Shown here: positions 10,400 through 24,640 of the stretch, piece after piece
Layout of the letters: every line of letters starts with the position of its first letter
Position numbering within the stretch: position 1 is the first letter of the stretch
Assembly: GCA_025765595.1 (NCBI GenBank)
Contig: JAIVFH010000116.1
Location: 36,399-100,398 of the forward strand
Length of the DNA stretch: 64,000 nucleotides
Reading direction: 5' to 3'
From: Obelidium mucronatum
Lineage: Eukaryota > Chytridiomycota > Chytridiomycetes > Chytridiales > Chytriomycetaceae
Program-made: the position numbers and the translations under genes
Notes under the pieces: model-generated
Database searches by the model: none
Told to the model about the DNA's origin: nothing
Seen by the model: only the letters and a program-made list of their open reading frames with translations

Positions 10400-13054
10400 A
10401 CCTTCCTCTGTTACGGTCGTATGGATTACTCCTTCCATTTCTTCGGGCTCGGTATCCGCAGTCTCCTCAATTTCATCATCTTCGTTGCCCACGCCATCAG
10501 AGTTAACGGAATCATTGTCACCCTCTTCGTTGCCCAAGTCATACCAGTTGTTGGAATCATTGTCATCATCTTTGTTACCCAAGTCATCCGAGTTACTGGA
10601 ATCATTGTCATCCTCTTCGTTACCCAAGTCATCCGAGTCACCGGAATCATTGTCATCCTCTTCATTATCCAATTCATTTGAGTTAGCGGAGTCATTTTCA
10701 TCGCCTTCATCACCGCGCCGAGCCGGAGCCTTGATCCGCTTCACAACTTCAGGAAACACATAGTCGTCCTCTAACCGATACAAAGCAATCACATCTCGCT
10801 TTCCATTCCCAGAATCTTTGCCACGGCCACCTCGACCAAGCCCGTTTCTTCTCTTTAAACATTCAAGCGCTCGCTTTCCAGATTCCTTATGCCCAAGTTC
10901 TTCCCCTTGTTTGTAATACTCCAAAGCGTTGGCCATCGATGCTTTCCCACCAACAACCACACTTCCAGTTTCCCAAAGCTCAGCCAATCGGAAAATTGCG
11001 TCCACTTCTTCACATGAAGCAGCATTTTCATAATAATGAAGCGCGAGGGATGGATCTGTGGATTCAATACACTGCGCGAACCGAATCTGACAAGGCCGGT
11101 CATGCAACCGCGCGCCAATCTCAAAATATTTTTGCGCGGCAGCTCTTGCGATTTCAGATGGACCTTGATCACTGGCCTCGACCGCCGTGGATTCACCAAC
11201 CGAAGCAGCAGCAAAGTCATTCGGAAATTTCGATATCAAGTCTGCATAGCAAAAACAAATATCTGTTTTCTTGGACACCAAGCTGAAGCCCTCGTTATCA
11301 AGGCTGTCGTCTTCATCTTGGCCAAAGGCTTCTGCATTTCCGTCAGGTGCGATTTTTGCAATCTCGTCGTCAATGTAGTGGAGGATTCGGGGAAACCAAG
11401 AAAAGACTGTGGGTAGGGAGTGTGGAATCTTTAGTTCCTTTGACTTTCGATGAGTGGTGTGCCATTCGTGGTGTTGCCTTGCCAACAATTCAAGAGCATC
11501 AAGGGTATTCGTTTCTAGATCAACAGCAACCAAAAAAGTGTTAATTGATGATTCAAATAACAAGACGGAAAAAAATGGTACCAAAATGTAACGCAGCTAT
11601 ATTACACGTAATCTCTCTGACAACGCGGTCCATGGCTTGGTACCCATCGTCAAATGGAACGTCAATAGTAATACTAGCACTACCACTGATTTCCTCCAGT
11701 TCACTTAAAATTTTGGCAATGGCCGGATGCTGCTCCTTCTGCGACTTGAACCCATTGATCAAAGAATGGCTTTCGGAGTGACTTGGGAGTTTCAACAAAA
11801 CAAGTTTTCGAGACGGATTCTTTCGAACAGTGCGAATGATTTCTTCCCATTCCAAGAATAACGGGTCCGAAAGACCAGCCGCGAACCGCAGTTGCATGAG
11901 TTTCAATGCGAATGGGGTAATGATGGCAACAATACCATCATGGGCTTTTTCAATCGCTAAAATATCATCCGGATGAAGCGAATCAAGTGGGACATGGTGT
12001 GCACTTGGTGTACTTGAAGAATTTCGGCAGGAACTTCTGTGGCATCAACACTTTTCCCACTATGACATTTCTCCGCATCAAATAGCTTTTCCATAACGCT
12101 TTGAGCTGGATATGAATATGAGTTGTATCGGCCCGTTCCACATTCATCCACCATGTAAGCAGAAAGAGCAGTTTCAGTCGCAAACCCGACTTGCAGCAAC
12201 TGAGCCCAATCATTGTCAAAATCTCGAGAGCAAGATATGTAGATGCTGTGCTCAGGTGTATGGTCCCGTTGATTCGATAAACAAAGCCGAGGCTCTGATG
12301 GGAACAACTTGCGTCTGTTGGTGATAACGGAATGGTGAATGCGAGTATAGTACTCGATTGATTTCTCCAGGTCCTGTTCAACACCGGTTCCACGTGCATA
12401 CCATTGGGCTAGCACTTGTTCCGCCTCGCGTTTGGATGCAAATGGTCCTTGATCTGTTGAAGCAGATGAAGCTACTTGTTCGAAATAGCGGGCAGCCAAG
12501 GTCAAGTCCTGTTTGACAACCTTTCCTTCATACAACCTCATGGCCGCTTCCCACGCAGCTTCGCACAACCCCTTATCCGCAGCACCTCGACAGCAAACGC
12601 ATCGCTTCAGTTTGGTCTGTTGTTGCTTTGGCCCTTTTGAACATTGCCTCTGGAAGACCCAAGTGCAAGGCAGCGATTACACTTGCAGCTTCTTTAACGC
12701 TTACAAAACATTCTTTTGCAGAGTTTTTCAGCTGAGTCCAAATGCGCTCAGGGTCAGTTTGAGTGGCCAAGTCGCCTTCAACTTGCAACGAATCGTCAAC
12801 GACAAACAGCAGCGTTTCTTCTTTGTTTGCGAGAAGGGAGCTCCATTCGGCCACTAGAGCGCTGTCGCTAGCGAGGTCCGAACGGAGTGTCTTGTTGGTA
12901 TAACAACCGTCACTGTTGGTGGAGAGCCGGCAGTCTCGGTCGCGTTAGTCAGTCCAAAGTACTGGAACTCGTAAATAGAGCTCTTAATGTTCCACTGGTT
13001 GCTGCCGTCTTCGGGATCGTGGGAGACGATGCGAAAGGTGGGACTGTCTCGCAT
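10400..13054 (-). CDS. Sel1 repeat - TIR-like - Sel1 repeat protein with acidic tail (first half of a large locus)
   Basis: Starts MRDSPTFRIVSHDPEDG. An N-terminal segment resembles the C-terminal half of a TIR domain (TVTVVIPT; ALVAEWSSLLANKEETLLFV). Sel1 repeats follow (LYEGKVVKQDLTLAARYFEQ; WYARGTGVEQDLEKSIEYYT), then a TIR-like domain (SIYISCSRDFDNDWAQLLQ; DGIVAIITPFALKLMQLRFA; FLEWEEIIRTVRKNPSRKLV), a second Sel1 block (ALHYYENAASCEEVDAIFRL; VVGGKASMANALEYYKQGEE) and an Asp/Asn/Ser-rich tail built from 45-base repeats. Introns are inferred at about 12044-11950 and 11592-11527. Frame slips occur near 12890 and 12589. After the acidic tail one more slip near 10403 leads directly into the oxygenase domain of the adjoining half, so both halves probably form one gene of about 1,600 codons. 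A second frame ends at 10298 without the oxygenase. Confidence 0.65.
10487..10700. repeat. In-frame 45-bp tandem repeat (acidic linker)
   Basis: Four to five imperfect copies of a 45-base unit; in the minus-strand frame each codes for an Asp/Asn/Ser-rich 15-mer such as NEEDDNDSGDSDDLG. The unit length is a multiple of three, so copy-number change would keep the frame. The repeat forms the flexible linker between the Sel1/TIR half and the oxygenase half. Confidence 0.8.
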
Positions 13055-13129
13055 TTATCCAATTTGTGGGGGATGTGTCATGGGTAAAAAAAGGAACCGA
13101 GAGCCTTTCTTTAATATCTCAACATTCAA

Positions 13130-14023
13130 TCAAGAATGCACAACTTTAACAACCCGACGAGCCGTAACTTTGGAATAGACCTCAGACTCAACATCTACAA
13201 TGGCACCCGTAGCCACCCGGTCTCTCAGTCGCTGACGAACCCATTCCAAAGGATCTGCAAGACGACGCGAAAATGGAACATCACGTTGTTGAAGGGTGAT
13301 TTCCAAGAGCCCTGTGAGAGCTTGTGGTGTAGATCCATAACGCCCACGACCACGCAAGAACCGCTTTGTGAATTGCTGACTCAGAATAGCACCGTTTGGT
13401 TTAATGAAGGCATCGGCTGTGTGGTTGGGGCCAAGTTATTTTGGGGGGGAGTGACCAAGATTGCAAAGAAGAACAACGCACCGACATAGGTTCTGTTCAG
13501 ATCAAGACCACCCTCATCCTTTGCTTTGACAACAGCCTTTTCAAGCGCATCAATCACTTTTCTAGAGATTCCTCTTCCTGTGCCATTTGAGTTGGTTGAA
13601 GGCATCGTTCAACTTCAGACCTCGAATGTCAGACAACAGCGGCACAAATCGCGTGAACTCAGTATGCAAAACGTTTGTGCGAAAGACTGCGATCTTGGGA
13701 TCCCGCCTTCGTGGGCCAAACGGGCCAAGAAGCGGGTATGTGGGTTCTTCTTCTCCACACCGAGTTCCTTCTCGAGCTTCAGCTGAGCGTCGAATCTAAC
13801 GGCTTTGGACGCATACTGATTCAGCTGCTGTTGCTGTTGCTCCCTCGCCACGGCCTAGAGCATCATGGGCATCCACTGGAAGCATTGGGTGAACTTCAGC
13901 GCCAGCCTCGAGCGTCTGCGCCAACTTTGAGTAAACGTTTGGTCTCGTTGGAGTTGTTGTCCGTGGCACATGGGCTTTGAGTTTGGCTGCGATTGGCGTT
14001 GATGAGAAGAAACGCTTCATCAT
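13130..14023 (-). CDS. Mitochondrial large-subunit ribosomal protein uL22m
   Basis: Component of the mitochondrial 54S/large ribosomal subunit near the polypeptide exit tunnel. The N-terminus MMKRFFSSTPIAAKLKAHVP is a typical import presequence. A Gln-rich linker follows (AREQQQQQLNQYASKAV). The uL22 core is seen in TRFVPLLSDIRGLKLNDAFN, then VIDALEKAVVKAKDEGGLDL, then NRTYV, and the basic C-terminal loop region with RFLRGRGRYGSTPQALTG. An intron with GT...AG ends lies at about 13478-13410. The frame must shift by one base near 13855, and again near 13660 and 13570, to keep homology. It lies head-to-tail downstream of NDK on the same strand with an 84-bp spacer. Presence of the uL22 core motifs makes the family call good. 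Confidence 0.75.
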
Positions 14024-14107
14024 TTTTGTGTGTTATTTTCTTTTTTTTTTTTTCGTGACAACTTGTACGTATGTTCTTTATTTTAGGGAACCGCCTCGTT
14101 GTACTAG

Positions 14108-15076
14108 TTAATTGGCAGAAGTGATCCACTCTTCATGGGCAAACTTCCAGTTGTACACTTCTTCTGGCTTGAACCACAAGTCAATTTCAACAGTAGCACT
14201 CTCAAACGAATCAGATCCGTGGATCGCGTTACGTCCGACAGAAATTGTGTAGTCACCACGGAAAGATCCTGGCTCAGACTATGCAAAAAGAGAAGAAAAA
14301 AAAACACAGAGTGTTGGTTAATACTCGATTGTGACTTACAAAAAAAACATCAAGAATCACCTCCAAGGGGTTAGTGGCTCCGATGATGCGACGACCTTGT
14401 CTAATCACATCAACTATGGTGGGGATCGTTGAAGGGTTAGTGAAAAACACGTGGGAAATACGATCAAGAAGGTCTACATACTTCCTTCCCAGACCATGGC
14501 AATGACAGGTGCCTTTCCAGAGGTCATGTAGTTGACAAGACCCTTGTAGAAGGGACGCGCCTTGAGCTGTTGTGTGTTTTTTGTTTGTTGGGAGAAAGGG
14601 TTTAACAAGCAGCTGTCAAAGCAAAACAGTAAAGAGACAACAGCATACGTCTCCATAGTGCTCCTCCGCCAGCTTCCTTGGATGGAACAATGGCCTTAAT
14701 TCCAACCAACTTGTACCCGCGGCGTTCGAATCTGTGAATGACCTCTGAGATCAAACCGCGCTGGACGCCGTCTGGCTTGATGGCAATAAACGTGCGCTCG
14801 ACGCCGCCCTTTGTGCCCGCGGCAGTCTTTACTGGCGGGGCAGCGGCAAGCAGCGGCTCTGAAAGACCGACGCGGTTAGAACCCTGCCGCAAAACAACAA
14901 ACAACACAGAAACGAGTCTTACGCTGGCTGCGCGCGTACAGCGCTGCGCCGACGCCGGCCGCAAGCGCCGCAACGCCGACTGCGGCGCCGGCGCGGGGCG
15001 CAACGCGCGGCGCGGCGCTGCTCGACGCCATGCGCGCAAAGCGAGAAGCGGCGGGGAAAACTCTGCGGCCAAACAT
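14108..15076 (-). CDS. Nucleoside diphosphate kinase, mitochondrial/membrane-targeted
   Basis: Transfers the gamma phosphate between nucleoside tri- and diphosphates through a phosphohistidine. Starts at [18 protein letters not shown], a very GC-rich Arg/Ala presequence followed by a hydrophobic stretch ([18 protein letters not shown]), suggesting mitochondrial import or anchoring. The NDK core follows: [67 protein letters not shown], then [20 protein letters not shown] containing the active-site His in NAIHGSDS, ending EEWITSAN. Five exons; introns near 14924-14862, 14650-14567, 14482-14416 and 14340-14281. One extra base at about 14672 puts the exon between SKE and LAEEHYG out of frame in this highly conserved enzyme, which points to an assembly indel. 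Confidence 0.9.
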
Positions 15077-15127
15077 TTTATTCTTTTTTTTTTTTGTTTT
15101 TAAAGACGCGATCACCACTGGAGGAAG

Positions 15128-16998
15128 ATGGCCAAAAAGGGAAAGAAGGAAAAGGGCGTCAAAACAGAAGCACAGCTGCTGAAGGAAGAAGAAGCACGGC
15201 GGAAGCTGATGGAAGAAACAAAGGCGAAAGCAAAGGTATATCAACCTACCCCCCAAACACGATTTGTCGGTAGTTCTCATGGCACACGAAAATAAATAAA
15301 TATATATATAGGAAAAGCAACTCGTCGAAGAAAAGAACTCGAAGCTAAACGCCCTCAAGATCCAATCACGATGGCGCGAAATCATGAAACACGTTAAAGT
15401 GCAGGCTCTCCAGGCCCAAGTCGAAGCACTTCAACAGATCCACGAACGCCACATGGACCGGAAAAATGCAGCCACGATCGCGCTCGAAAAGGACCTCGGA
15501 GAGGCTGAGCAGCAGTTTGGCACGGCACTTCAGGCTCATTGCATCAACACTGATACTCTGATTGATTTACAATTGGGGAGACTGAACACCCTTCAGAATC
15601 AGTTTGGGAGTGAGTTGGGACTCCTGGAAGCCGAGTTCCACACGGAGAGGTTAGTCATTTTGTTTGTACTTCCGCAAGCACTGGTATTCACAATCCTTCA
15701 TTGCAACCATTTTCCAGGGCAAAGCTGCAAACACAAAGCGCCCTGGAAAAAGCGGAAATACTTGGAATCATTACAAGAATGGAGCAAGAATTCCAAGAAA
15801 CTGAAGCGGACGCGAAACATGAATATTCGTCCCAAAAAGATGACATCAAGAACAAAGTAAAAAAATAAACACCCCTTACGCCCCGTCCGCTAGTTCTTAA
15901 AAACTTTCTCCCTTTTTTTTTTATTGGTTTAGAACTTGGAAGAAAAGCACGCACTCCGGATTCAATTGGAGGGAACTGTAGAAGACTTGTGGCGACAATT
16001 TCAAGCTGCCTTGAACCAATACAACTCAAGCACCGAAGAAAGAAAAAGACAATTCGAGGACTTGAAACAAAAAGACCAGAAAAACGCCAAAGAGATTGAA
16101 CAACAAATGAAGCGACTCATCAAGTTGCAGGTAAGGAGGGCAACACAAACGGCCATTCTCCCTTTCTTTGTTTCTGACAAAAAGAGCGTGATAAAAAATC
16201 ACTTTTCTAGGAAACAATCGCCCACTTCAAAGCAAAACTATCAAACAACTCCAAAGAATACGAAGAACGAAACAAGACACTACGTGAAGAAAAGGAAGCC
16301 ATCCAAGCTCATTTCCAAGCCCTCAAACGACGCATGAACAACTTTCGGAAAAGCGAGCACAAGAGACTCACTGATTTGACACTTCTTTCTTCCAAAGTCT
16401 TGAAGGACTTGTCTGTCAAGGTTGAGAAGGCTGAAATGATTATCAAATTAGCGGAAATGAATCGAAAGTTGGAGACTGAGAAGGAGAAGGTTGTTCCCGT
16501 TCTATGCGTCTACGCTTTCGGCAGAGGAATTCAATATGCCTGCGGTTTGTTCTTGTTTAGTTTTCTTCCTTTGCTTTTTCATGTTTTAATATTTAAATTC
16601 AGAACGACCCTGAACTCGCTGAAATCCTGCCAAAAGAGTTCCCAGCCATGGAACAATTCAACAAACGGTTCAACAAAATCAGTTTGGATGTATTAGCACT
16701 CAAGAAACAAAAAGAGGGTCTCCAAGAAGAAAACGCAAACTTGCGGTCCATCTTGAGACAGTATTTGGATGGAATCAGTTTAAACGAAGATGTCTTGAAT
16801 CAATTGAATCCTCTTGTTGTCGTGAATGGTATGTTTGAAAGTCTCTTTTTTTTTTGTTTGAGTGTTTATTATTTGTACTCAATTTTAACATCATGACTGT
16901 GTGAAGGTCGCACAAACGCTCCACTCAAATCTTCAAACGCGCCTTTAAACATAACATATGTCGAAGTTTCGCATCAGCACAAGTCAGAGCTAATGTGA
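15128..16998 (+). CDS. DRC2: Dynein regulatory complex subunit 2 (CCDC65)
   Basis: Coiled-coil subunit of the nexin-dynein regulatory complex that links axonemal doublets and controls flagellar beat. Starts [20 protein letters not shown], then long coiled coil ([60 protein letters not shown] segment; [39 protein letters not shown]) and ends HQHKSELM. Seven or more exons join in frame with canonical sites, near 15237-15311, 15650-15718, 15858-15932, 16132-16210, 16489-16602 and 16829-16907. No frame break is needed anywhere. The start ATG lies about 50 bp from the divergent NDK start, so the two genes share a short promoter region. This gene is the strongest evidence that the organism makes flagellated zoospores. 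Confidence 0.88.
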
Positions 16999-17126
16999 GA
17001 GACACGCGAGGGCATCAATAAAGATTATCATCGAATTACAATTATCCAGCTGTAATATTAACTTTAATTTATTTTATTATTCTTTATCATGCAAGAATCT
17101 ATTCCGTGAAAAAAAAAAAGCCAAGA

Positions 17127-18618
17127 ATGCCAACGAATACATCCTAGACCACCACGATCCACGCCTCTCGACGCCCTCTCCCTCCTCCACTCCTCCACCG
17201 AAACAGCCTCTCTAATTCCATTCGAACCACTCATCAAGGCGCTCACAACCCACTTCCAACTCTTTCAGAACCACCAAAACACACTCCAAAACGCTGCACA
17301 CCTGCTCATACGTCTCCTTGCCGCGTCGGTCGTCTTTTTGGATGGCTTTGATTCGGATTACGCGATGCATGTGTTTAACCTGCGGTTCGTGTCTACAGCT
17401 GCTGCTGCTGGGAGCACCACCAACGACTCTGAGTATTGGAAGTATGCGATCCCGAAGCCGTTGAGTCGATTCCAAAAGGGATGCTATGCGTTGTGGACTG
17501 TTGTTGGAGAGGCTGGGTGGATGTGGTTGAAGGACCGGTTGGTGCTTTCCATTGCGAGGAGTGAGGGGCAGAATTATGATGGTTTCGATGATGAGGATGA
17601 GGATGGAGAAGGGAGTGGCAATTTCGAGGAATCGGAAGCACGGAGCGCTTTATTATCATGTAGGCGGAGGGGGCTTAATTGACCCCGCGTGTGTGTGTGT
17701 GTACGCAAAAATTCTTAACCAGTCTCATACTAGCCAGGTTAAATAATCTCAAGTGGAAAAAAAGGCTCTTGAATATTCTGAATTTTGTTGAAAATGTATT
17801 GGCGATTGCATCTGTTGTTAATTTTGTGATTTATCTTCGTTTCGGAAGGTTTGTGTGTATTCCCATCTTCCGTCTTTAGTGTTGTTAACCATCAAAAACA
17901 AAAAAAATAAGGCATCGCACACTAGTCGAAAGAATCTTGAAAATGGCGATCATACCACGAGACCGCGTACTCCCTGTGGCAACAGCGAGCTTCGATCATA
18001 TGAATCGTGAACTAGTGTGGCGTGGATTAACGGTTTGATACTTTGCTCTCTTACCTCTGATTTCATTTATTATTATCTCATTTAACTTTTCATGCACATA
18101 GGAATTTGTATCCTCCATGATTCCAATGCTCAACTATATTGAAACTACAAAGAAAATTCAATTCGATTGTGGGGTCTTCGAAAAGAGCTGTTGGTGCGCG
18201 GCTGAAAACGTTTATAGCACTGGCAGCTGCAGGGAGCAGTGGTGATGGGAAAAGAATCCAGCGATGGAACAACTACAAACGGAGGCACTGACGAAAACTC
18301 GGAGAGAGTGGATCAAATTCCACTATATTTCGATGATCCTGCGTGTCCGATATGTGTAGATGCGGGAAGGTGGGCTGATGTGGTGAACGTGTGTGGGGAT
18401 GGGGATGGTCCAACAGGTGCTCGAATTACGGCGGTCTCGCCGGCATGCACGTGCTTTCAATACTGCTACTATTGCCTAAGGTGGAGCTTTCATATTTGTT
18501 TGCTGTCGCTATTTACTGATTTGTTTTTCTTTGTTGAAAAGCTGCGGCTTTACTGGCTGATAAAGAGTTTTCTTGTGCCAAGTGTGGACTTGGTGTTGGA
18601 AAATGTGTGCGCTGTTGA
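17127..18618 (+). CDS. PEX2: Peroxisome biogenesis factor 2 (RING E3 ligase), Pex2-like
   Basis: RING-type ubiquitin ligase of the peroxisomal membrane that recycles the Pex5 receptor together with Pex10 and Pex12. N-terminal region: SLIPFEPLIKALTTHFQLFQ, AHLLIRLLAASVVFLDGF, then GCYALWTVVGEAGWMWLKDR. Central conserved block: LLNILNFVENVLAIASVVNF, then RTLVERILKMAIIP and FDHMNRELVWRGLTEFVSSM. C-terminal RING: DDPACPICVDAGRWADVV, CTCFQYCYYC and FSCAKCGLGVGKCVRC. Introns include about 17850-17911, which joins FGR to HRTLVERIL in frame, and 18032-18101. The start MPTNTS and several internal joins require a one-base correction. Pex2 is favoured over Pex10/12 by the RTLVERIL...MNRELVW block, but assignment among the three is not certain. 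Confidence 0.75.
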
Positions 18619-18737
18619 AAAAATAAGAGTGACAGTGTATGAACTTTCTGTCTCGGATTCATTATCTTAGCATCATTTTATATTTTAGCAAGCTTATACC
18701 GCATGAACCATTAACTTTATTTGATAGAAAAACGAGG

Positions 18738-19601
18738 TTAGAGAAAGTACTCTGGCTTCTTGATGTTGATTCCATGTTCTGCAAGAGCACCACTTAGATC
18801 ATCAATCGTCAAGACAGTTTTCTGATGGGAGTAAGAAATCAAATTCAGTTGTTGTGTGAGGACTTTTTTGGATGGATCAAGGAGAAATGGCTGTCCAAGA
18901 ATACAATTACTTCTCCGCATGTCCAGCAGGAGAGAAAGTAAACTGCTTTGTTTCTTCTTTCATCCGTTGTTGACATTCATTTCCGTACCTTGATTGCAGT
19001 CTTTTTTTCTTTGGCCATTGCTTGCTGCCGTATTTTCGAGTAATGAAAAGCGTCCTGGGCAACGTCAGCAATAAACTTTTGCGTGGCAAGGGCCAGCAGA
19101 CGTTTTCTGAATGGATAGGATTGTATTTGTTGGTTGAGTTGTTGTTGATTGATCAAAGCACGACAGAGCACCCACACGCGCACGTCCTCGCATTCAAAGC
19201 CGGCCTGCGCCAGATAGTGGTCAGTCACGGCGTCCGGAATCTGCAGCGAAAGGAAAAGCGCAAACGTTACTCTCGCGCCGCAACCGCTCTTCACCAACCA
19301 GCGGCGCGCACTCGTCCATCAGCGCCAGCAGATCCAGCAGCCCTTTTTCGCGCCGCTCGTCGTCGACGTCTTTCTTGCGGCGCTTCGCGTCTCTGCGTTC
19401 GCCGTCGTCGTTGGCGTCGCCGTCGTCGTCGTCGTCGTTCTCGCCGTGTTCGCTGTCGTCGCCGGCTTCTTCGACTTCTTCGACTTCTTCGGCGCCGTCG
19501 TCGGACTGCGCCGAGTCGTCGTCGGCGCGTTCGGACTCGCTTTCGGACACGGCGGCGCTGCTGCTTTCGCGCTTGGCGGGCGCGGCGCGGCGGGGCGGCA
19601 T
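18738..19601 (-). CDS. TAF10: Transcription initiation factor TFIID subunit 10
   Basis: Histone-fold subunit shared by TFIID and SAGA. Starts [20 protein letters not shown], followed by a long acidic, GC-rich low-complexity region ([20 protein letters not shown]). The conserved histone fold follows: [59 protein letters not shown], and after two more introns the diagnostic C-terminus [20 protein letters not shown] ending KKPEYFL. Introns are at about 19277-19248, 19179-19108, and two between 18990 and 18815. Two junctions are one base out of frame. The [10 protein letters not shown] and [14 protein letters not shown] motifs make the call firm. Confidence 0.88.
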
Positions 19602-19889
19602 TGGTGTTTCGTTAAAATTAAAATATAATTCTTCTTATTCAAACTGATCTGCTCTGTTGAATTATAATTCGTGCAAGGAGCAAATGAAGCTTTTTTGTCT
19701 GTAGATCTGGTCGCGGGCTTCATATTGTTTACTATCATTCCAGAGACACATAAATAAAAGAACTTGAATGCAAAAGTAAAAAGATGTCTTGAGTTCTTTG
19801 AGGGTTCAACGGTTAATAGGCTTAGGTGAGTATTAAATACGCATGCAAACTTAAAAGAAACAGGAATCATTTTATACTCAAAAACAACA
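19602..19889. promoter_or_regulatory. Divergent intergenic region TAF10/GFA1
   Basis: A/T-rich 288-bp spacer between the divergent starts of TAF10 and GFA1, presumably holding both promoters. A/T-rich blocks are present but no convincing TATA box or known fungal activator site is picked out. Confidence 0.4.
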
Positions 19890-22867
<2,978 letters not shown>

Positions 22868-23195
22868 GGCGATGAGATGTTTCGTTTTTTTTTTTGTCGT
22901 TGAATTCTTAAAGCAAAAAAAAAAAAAAAAATCAATTTATTATTTATCCTAAATCCACCGACAAATAGATCTTGGACAGTTTTACTGAAGTTATTGGGAA
23001 ATCGTATTTATTGGTATGCACACATAAAAATCTCCCCGGATATTTAGATGTATGCATTGGAGGGGCGCTCTCGGGACACTCGGCCTTGTGTAACGGCGGC
23101 GAGCCGGAGGCAGTGCGTGCAGCGAGAGTTTATAGGATAACATTGTCAATGTTTATTTCCCAACAGTATGCTATGCACCCCCAAAAACAAGAGCC
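22868..23195. other. Intergenic region between convergent genes
   Basis: Contains A-runs and T-runs and a short GC-rich patch (about 23060-23120). No supported gene or RNA is seen. The genes on both sides end here. Confidence 0.4.
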
Positions 23196-24622
23196 TTAAA
23201 ACAAACGCCACAATGAATCCTTGCTCGTTCCTCTCTTGAACTCAGCATACCTCTTACAAAGGTAATACTCAATCACAAGTCCAACAACATACCAAAACCA
23301 AAACACTCGGTCACCAAACATTTCCTTGGGCATAACACCCAGGCCCCCCAAAACGTTACCCATCAAGGCATACACATAGAAATGTGTAACGTAAAAGAAG
23401 AGAGATGATCCACCAAATACCATCAACACACCCCTTTCAGTATTTACGGGTCGGTTCGCAAAAAACAGAAGTCCCAATACGAGTTGGTTTGCGCCAATTG
23501 TTATAAGAGTGTATACCACCGAAGGAGGATACTTGACGTTATTAAAGAAGGAAATGAGCGAAGTTTGAACTGGCGGAACAACCAATTGAGGGTTGATGGA
23601 TGTCCAAGATACACCGTAACGTAAGGGAATGGCAAGGCTGATCATTAAGATACCACACGATAGATTGAACAACCCGAGTCGTGGCGAATCCCATTTCAAG
23701 AGCTTTTGAGACGTGGCCAATTCCAACGCCCCATAATGTGTGAGCGAGCCAGGGAATAGCTGGATAGATGGACATAATCGACGTATCAGATGCCGCATTG
23801 ACTCTGGGGAGGAACCACAAAAGATACCAGATGCTGAATTCTTTGTTGGCATCCTCTGGAGGCGGAACACATAAGGAGGGCAGGACAGTGAGCAAAGCAA
23901 CGATAGCAAAATATCCCGTGGACAGCAGCAAAGGTAACCGGTCTGGAGAAACAGCTTTGGTGGCCCATTTTTCCAAATAGACAAACACAGATGCTAGAAA
24001 AATATTGACACCGAGTGCAAACAGAACTGAAGTAGCATAGACATAATGTCCAATGGATATCTGAAAAGCGGAAGGGAATCATCATGACGTCATTCAAGAG
24101 AACCAAAACCGCCCCACGCAAAGCGAAATGTTTGAAGATACTCATCCAAGACCAGCCAGCCTTCAGGCGGGAATCTGTGTGTGAGAGTTCTTTTAACCGC
24201 TCCAATACAACAAACCCCTTTGTCAACTCACCAACAAACAAGGCAACGCCCCATCCCATAAGCATAAAGAATCCAGGAGCACAAAACGATGTTACAAAGC
24301 GAGAGAGGAAGTGAAGACTGTTGCCCTTGTAATCCGGCATTTCAAACCATTGCTCGTGAGGGTAAGTAAAGTTCGAAATGAACCCTTTCGCATCTAATTC
24401 CGCCAAAATACGTTGTTAAATATTTGGTTTGGCTTTGTATCATGCGGGGGTGGCCACTAACGATCGATTGCCATGAGCACCATCAAAACTCCACGCAGGA
24501 GATCAAGAGCAGCTTAAAATGAAACGGCAGCTGTAAGAACGGATTCGAAAGACACTGATTGACAAACCAAGACGAACGGGCTGGTTCTGCGGCAACAGTG
24601 GAGTCGATTCATTGTCAGCCAT
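23196..24622 (-). CDS. DUF1624/HGSNAT-like multi-pass membrane acyltransferase
   Basis: Starts MADNESTPLLPQNQPVRL. After an intron comes the family signature: ALDLLRGVLMVLMAID, spliced to AKGFISNFTYPHEQWFEMPD, then FLSRFVTSFCAPGFFMLMG, and several further membrane helices (YVYATSVLFALGVNIFLASV; IPWLAHTLWGVGIGHVSKAL; GANQLVLGLLFFANRPVNTE; SLFFYVTHFYVYALMGNVLG), ending KDSLWRLF. DUF1624 proteins are related to the catalytic membrane domain of heparan-alpha-glucosaminide N-acetyltransferase. The substrate here is unknown. Introns lie near 24465-24400, about 24230-24180 and about 24081-24062. One frame slip occurs near 23715. A more distant relative lies at 52675-54476. Confidence 0.7.
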
Positions 24623-24640
24623 TGATTTCAAATTAACTAT

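Noticed and set aside
23040..23130. GC-rich patch that might be an RNA gene
   Set aside because: No tRNA T-arm, box motifs or convincing cloverleaf could be drawn by eye.
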